Shown here piece after piece: positions 61,748 to 64,000 of a stretch of 64,000 bases of DNA (its first letter is position 1; every line of letters starts with the position of its first letter). The notes beneath the pieces were generated by a model, which saw only the letters and a list, made by a program, of their open reading frames with translations, had not been told where the DNA came from and did not search any database. The position numbers and the translations under genes are program-made. The stretch covers positions 248,001 to 312,000 of the forward strand of contig NZ_QTJR01000004.1 in the NCBI RefSeq assembly GCF_003382285.1. The letters are read 5' to 3'. This stretch comes from Lysobacter soli. GTDB taxonomy: Bacteria; Pseudomonadota; Gammaproteobacteria; Xanthomonadales; Xanthomonadaceae.

Positions 61748-61950
61748 GCGTGGCGCGCGAGTGTTCCGGGCTGGCGCGCCAGTCTCGGACACGGGCGTTC
61801 GGGTCTTTTTCACTCGCGCGCCAGTTCCTGAGCCTCGCGTTCCAGCCGCAAAGACTGGAGCGCCAGCCGAAATTGCTGACGATCGAGGCGGAATGACTGG
61901 CGCGCCAGCAGAAAAGACTGGCGATCCGCGCTCCGGGACTGGATCCGCGG
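61708..61950. repeat. 21-bp-period tandem array of 12-bp cores with 9-bp spacers
   Basis: Twelve cores begin at exactly 21-bp steps: 61708, 61729, 61750, 61771, 61792, 61813, 61834, 61855, 61876, 61897, 61918 and 61939. The consensus core is CTGGCGCGCCAG, a perfect palindrome, found exactly at 61729, 61771 and 61897. Even-numbered cores are near consensus as far as number 10. Cores 5 and 7 have CGTTC and cores 9 and 11 have CGATC at their centre, giving a 42-bp alternation. Spacers of 9 bp all differ (for example TTTTTTTGC, TGTTCCGGG, CCGCAAAGA, CAGAAAAGA). Not recognised as a described element. Confidence 0.9.
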
Positions 61951-62089
61951 CCCGCGGCGGGACGGTCCCGGCAAACTGCCGGACCATGCACGGTGACGAC
62001 GCGGCCGGCATGCCTAGAATGGGGTTCGCCTTCACGGCGGCCCCGCGCGGCGCGGGCTGCCGTGGGGCCTGGTCCATTCCGGAGGTCCC

Positions 62090-63847
62090 ATGTCCCGAGT
62101 TTCCCTGCTCAGCACGGCAGTGGCCGGCATCGTCGGCGCGATCGCGCTTACGGCCTGCTCCAAGCCCGCCGACGCGCCCAGCACCGCCACCCCGCAGACG
62201 CCCGCGGCAGCGCCGGCGACGGCCGACAACCATTCCTTCAACGACGCGATCAACGCCGCCGATTTCGCCCAGCACGTGAAGGTGCTGGCGTCGGACGAGT
62301 TCGAGGGTCGCGCGCCCGGCAGCGCCGGCGAAGAGAAGACCGTCCAGTACCTGGAAGCGCAGTTCAAGCGCATGGGCCTGAAGCCCGGCAACGGCGACAG
62401 CTACTTCCAGACCGTGCCGATGGTGGAAACCACGGCGGACGAGTCGACCACGCTGACCATCGACGCCAAGGGCAAGCCGCGCACGCTGAAGTTCGGCGAC
62501 GACATGGTCGTGGGCACGCGCACCGGCCGCGAGGAAGTGAAGGTCGACGGCAGCCAGCTCGTGTTCGTCGGCTACGGCGTCAACGCGCCCGAGCAGAACT
62601 GGAACGACTACGCCGGCGTCGACGTGAAGGGCAAGACGGTCGTCATGTTCGTCAACGATCCGGGCTTCCACAGCCAGGATCCGAAGCTCTTCGAAGGCAA
62701 GCGGATGACGTACTACGGCCGCTGGACGTACAAGTTCGAGGAGGCCGCCCGCCAGGGCGCCGCGGCGGCGATCATCATCCACGACACCGAGGGCGCATCC
62801 TACGGCTGGGATGTGGTCAAGAACTCGTGGTCGGGCGCGCAGTTCGACCTGCCGGCGAAGGACGATCCGGAACCGCGCCTGCCGGTGCAGGGCTGGATCA
62901 CCGGCGATGCCGCGCGCTCGCTGCTGGCCGACCTGGGCCAGAACCTCGACGAGCTCTACAAGGCCGCGAACAAGCCGGGCTTCAAGGCGATTCCGCTGGA
63001 CGGCAAGCTGTCGGTCGACCTGAAGAGCAAGACCAGCGAGAAGTCGTCGCGCAACGTCGTCGCGCTGCTGCCGGGCGCCAAGCGTCCTGACGAGGCGATC
63101 GTCTACATGGCGCATTGGGACCACCTGGGCAACCACGCCCATGAAGCCGACGAGCACGGCGGTGCCAGCGGCGGCGAGCCGCATGCCGACACGATCTACA
63201 ACGGCGCCATCGACAACGCGAGCGGCGTGGCGGGCATCCTCGAGATCGCCGAGGCCTTCAGCAAGCAGACGCCGCCGCCGGATCGCTCGCTGCTGTTCCT
63301 CGCCGTGACGCTGGAGGAATCGGGCCTGCTGGGCTCGAAGTATTACGTCGCGCATCCGACGATTCCGCTCAACAAGACCGTCGCCGTGATCAACCTCGAT
63401 GCGATGCCGGTGATCGGCAAGGCGAAGGACATGACGGTCGTCGGCTTCGGCAGCTCGGAGCTGGAAGACCTGCTCAAGACGCAGGCCGAAAGCCAGCAGC
63501 GCGTGCTGCACGCCGAGGCGACGCCGGAAGACGGCTTCTACTTCCGCTCCGATCACTTCAACTTCGCCAAGGCCGGCGTGCCGGCGCTGTACGCCAAGGG
63601 CGGCAGCGACCTGCTCGAAGGTGGCGTCGATGCGGGCCGCAAGGCCGAATCCGACTATCGCGACAACCGCTACCACAAGCCGGGCGACCAGTTCGATCCG
63701 TCGTGGAAGATGGACGGCGTGGTGCAGGACCTTGAGGCACTGTACGGCGTCGGCCGCACACTGGCCGGCGACGAGCAGTGGCCGAACTGGTACGAAGGCA
63801 ACGCCTTCCGCGGCGCGCACGACAAGCTCATGAAGTCGGCGAAGTAA
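62090..63847 (+). CDS. M28-family metallopeptidase lipoprotein
   Basis: 585-residue exported zinc aminopeptidase. A lipobox LTAC with C23 suggests anchoring in the membrane. A PA domain is inserted (~165-300: LVFVGYGVNAPEQNW, GKTVVMFVNDPG, AAAAIIIHD). Zinc and catalytic residues: H342 and D344 (MAHWDHLG), D375 (NGAIDNASG), E409/E410 (LEESGLLGS) and the late His in FYFRSDHFNFAKAGVP. It would release N-terminal residues from peptides outside the inner membrane. GGAGG precedes the ATG. Its place fits the peptidase-rich character of the window. Confidence 0.95.
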   Translation: MSRVSLLSTAVAGIVGAIALTACSKPADAPSTATPQTPAAAPATADNHSFNDAINAADFAQHVKVLASDEFEGRAPGSAGEEKTVQYLEAQFKRMGLKPGNGDSYFQTVPMVETTADESTTLTIDAKGKPRTLKFGDDMVVGTRTGREEVKVDGSQLVFVGYGVNAPEQNWNDYAGVDVKGKTVVMFVNDPGFHSQDPKLFEGKRMTYYGRWTYKFEEAARQGAAAAIIIHDTEGASYGWDVVKNSWSGAQFDLPAKDDPEPRLPVQGWITGDAARSLLADLGQNLDELYKAANKPGFKAIPLDGKLSVDLKSKTSEKSSRNVVALLPGAKRPDEAIVYMAHWDHLGNHAHEADEHGGASGGEPHADTIYNGAIDNASGVAGILEIAEAFSKQTPPPDRSLLFLAVTLEESGLLGSKYYVAHPTIPLNKTVAVINLDAMPVIGKAKDMTVVGFGSSELEDLLKTQAESQQRVLHAEATPEDGFYFRSDHFNFAKAGVPALYAKGGSDLLEGGVDAGRKAESDYRDNRYHKPGDQFDPSWKMDGVVQDLEALYGVGRTLAGDEQWPNWYEGNAFRGAHDKLMKSAK

Positions 63848-63868
63848 CGCTTCGATCGGTTCGACCGG

Positions 63869-63900
63869 CAACGGCGCCCATGCGGCGCCGTTGTCGTTTT
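63869..63900 (+). terminator. Intrinsic terminator after the M28 peptidase
   Basis: Perfect arms CAACGGCGCC (63869-63878) and GGCGCCGTTG (63884-63893) with a 5-base loop, followed by TCGTTTT. It begins 22 bp after the stop codon. Confidence 0.85.
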
Positions 63901-63939
63901 CGGCTACGCTGGCGGCTCTCCTGGCCGCATGGAACTGCC

Positions 63940-64000
63940 ATGACGCTCACCACCGCGTACGTCTGTGTCCTGATCGCCGCGTTGCTGCCGTACTTGTGGG
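63940..64000 (+). CDS. Probable MAPEG-family membrane protein (5' end only)
   Basis: Only about 20 codons are inside the window: MTLTTAYVCVLIAALLPYLW. This hydrophobic start, with Tyr-x-Cys-Val-Leu-Ile-Ala-Ala-Leu-Leu-Pro-Tyr, is what bacterial MAPEG (membrane-associated eicosanoid/glutathione metabolism) proteins look like. GGAA lies before the ATG. The assignment is tentative because the rest is missing. Confidence 0.55.
   Translation, partial: MTLTTAYVCVLIAALLPYLW

Larger units (their letters stand above)
61666..62089. other. Gene-free region holding the 21-bp array
   Basis: 424 bp with no convincing gene. It contains the terminator of the upstream gene, the tandem array (61708-61950) and the start region of the M28 peptidase gene, with TAGAAT near 62013 as a possible -10. 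Frames across the array are open by composition but lack starts and are periodic only because 21 is divisible by three. Confidence 0.7.

Noticed and set aside
61684-61896. Possible small protein with LARQ heptads on the plus strand of the array
   Set aside because: The frame follows a stop, has no ATG or ribosome site, and ends at a TGA within the array. All three frames look periodic because 21 is a multiple of three.
61708-61950. CRISPR array
   Set aside because: Repeats of 12 bp and spacers of 9 bp are far too short, the repeats diverge throughout, and no cas gene is present.
61708-61950. Plasmid-type iterons of a replication origin
   Set aside because: The 21-bp step fits iterons, but there is no Rep gene, no AT-rich unwinding region and the context is chromosomal.
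61613-63871. 752-codon minus-strand frame across the array and the M28 gene
   Set aside because: Its heptad-like TGAPVxx pattern comes only from the 21-bp DNA period, and the rest is antisense to a clear metallopeptidase.
1-64000. tRNA or rRNA genes, prophage, insertion sequences
   Set aside because: No cloverleaf-like segment, rRNA signature, integrase, transposase or structural phage gene was recognised on either strand by eye.

Overview
The window looks like a chromosomal stretch of a Gram-negative gammaproteobacterium of the Xanthomonadaceae (Lysobacteraceae), probably Lysobacter-like. This rests on the very high GC content with strong codon bias, TonB-dependent receptors carrying Xanthomonadaceae-style plugs, many exported peptidases, an rpsU-yqeY-dnaG block, and intergenic palindromic repeats of the kinds common in that family. 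It is inference; no rRNA gene is present to confirm it. No prophage, IS element, CRISPR array or tRNA gene was found.

Layout. 1-2505: 3'-truncated TonB-dependent receptor (minus). 2728-7945: a complete chaperone-usher fimbrial operon (minus): major pilin, chaperone, usher, tip adhesin. 8421-12761: a BvgS/EvgS-type hybrid sensor kinase, divergent from the fimbrial operon. 12770-18427: TauE/SafE permease, lytic transglycosylase, a complex I NDUFA9-like epimerase, a PH-domain protein and the tRNA CCA enzyme. 18841-21468: a second TonB receptor. 21716-27195: VanZ-like protein, MidA-like methyltransferase, pteridine reductase, a membrane protein, folK, folB and tsaD. 27366-30174: rpsU, yqeY, dnaG. 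30272-35116: membrane protein, S9 peptidase, lipoprotein, amidohydrolase.

35145-43389 is a cytochrome c oxidase locus: subunits II, I and III, the assembly factors Cox11 and SURF1, a SCO-like protein, and the heme A enzymes CtaA and CtaB. Proline dehydrogenase PutA (43742-46963) diverges from it. 47251-53296 is a surface module: a trimeric autotransporter adhesin, a secreted subtilisin-like protease and a ToxR-like membrane-bound regulator. 53354-56588: FadL-type porin, rhomboid protease, DUF1820 protein, lipoprotein. 56602-60837: gpmI-envC-ctpA (minus). 61003-63847: an exported VNG-repeat beta-helix protein, an unusual tandem array, and an M28 peptidase. The window ends inside a probable MAPEG-family gene.

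The feature that ordinary annotation explains least is at 61708-61950. Twelve copies of a 12-bp core, palindromic in its best copies, recur every 21 bp exactly, separated by 9-bp variable spacers. Better conserved and degenerate copies alternate, giving a 42-bp higher-order period. The first two copies form the terminator hairpin of the upstream gene. Other points of interest are the pairing of a BvgS-type kinase with a fimbrial operon without a local DNA-binding response regulator, the adhesin-protease-ToxR cluster, and a SCO-like protein lacking the copper-binding histidine.
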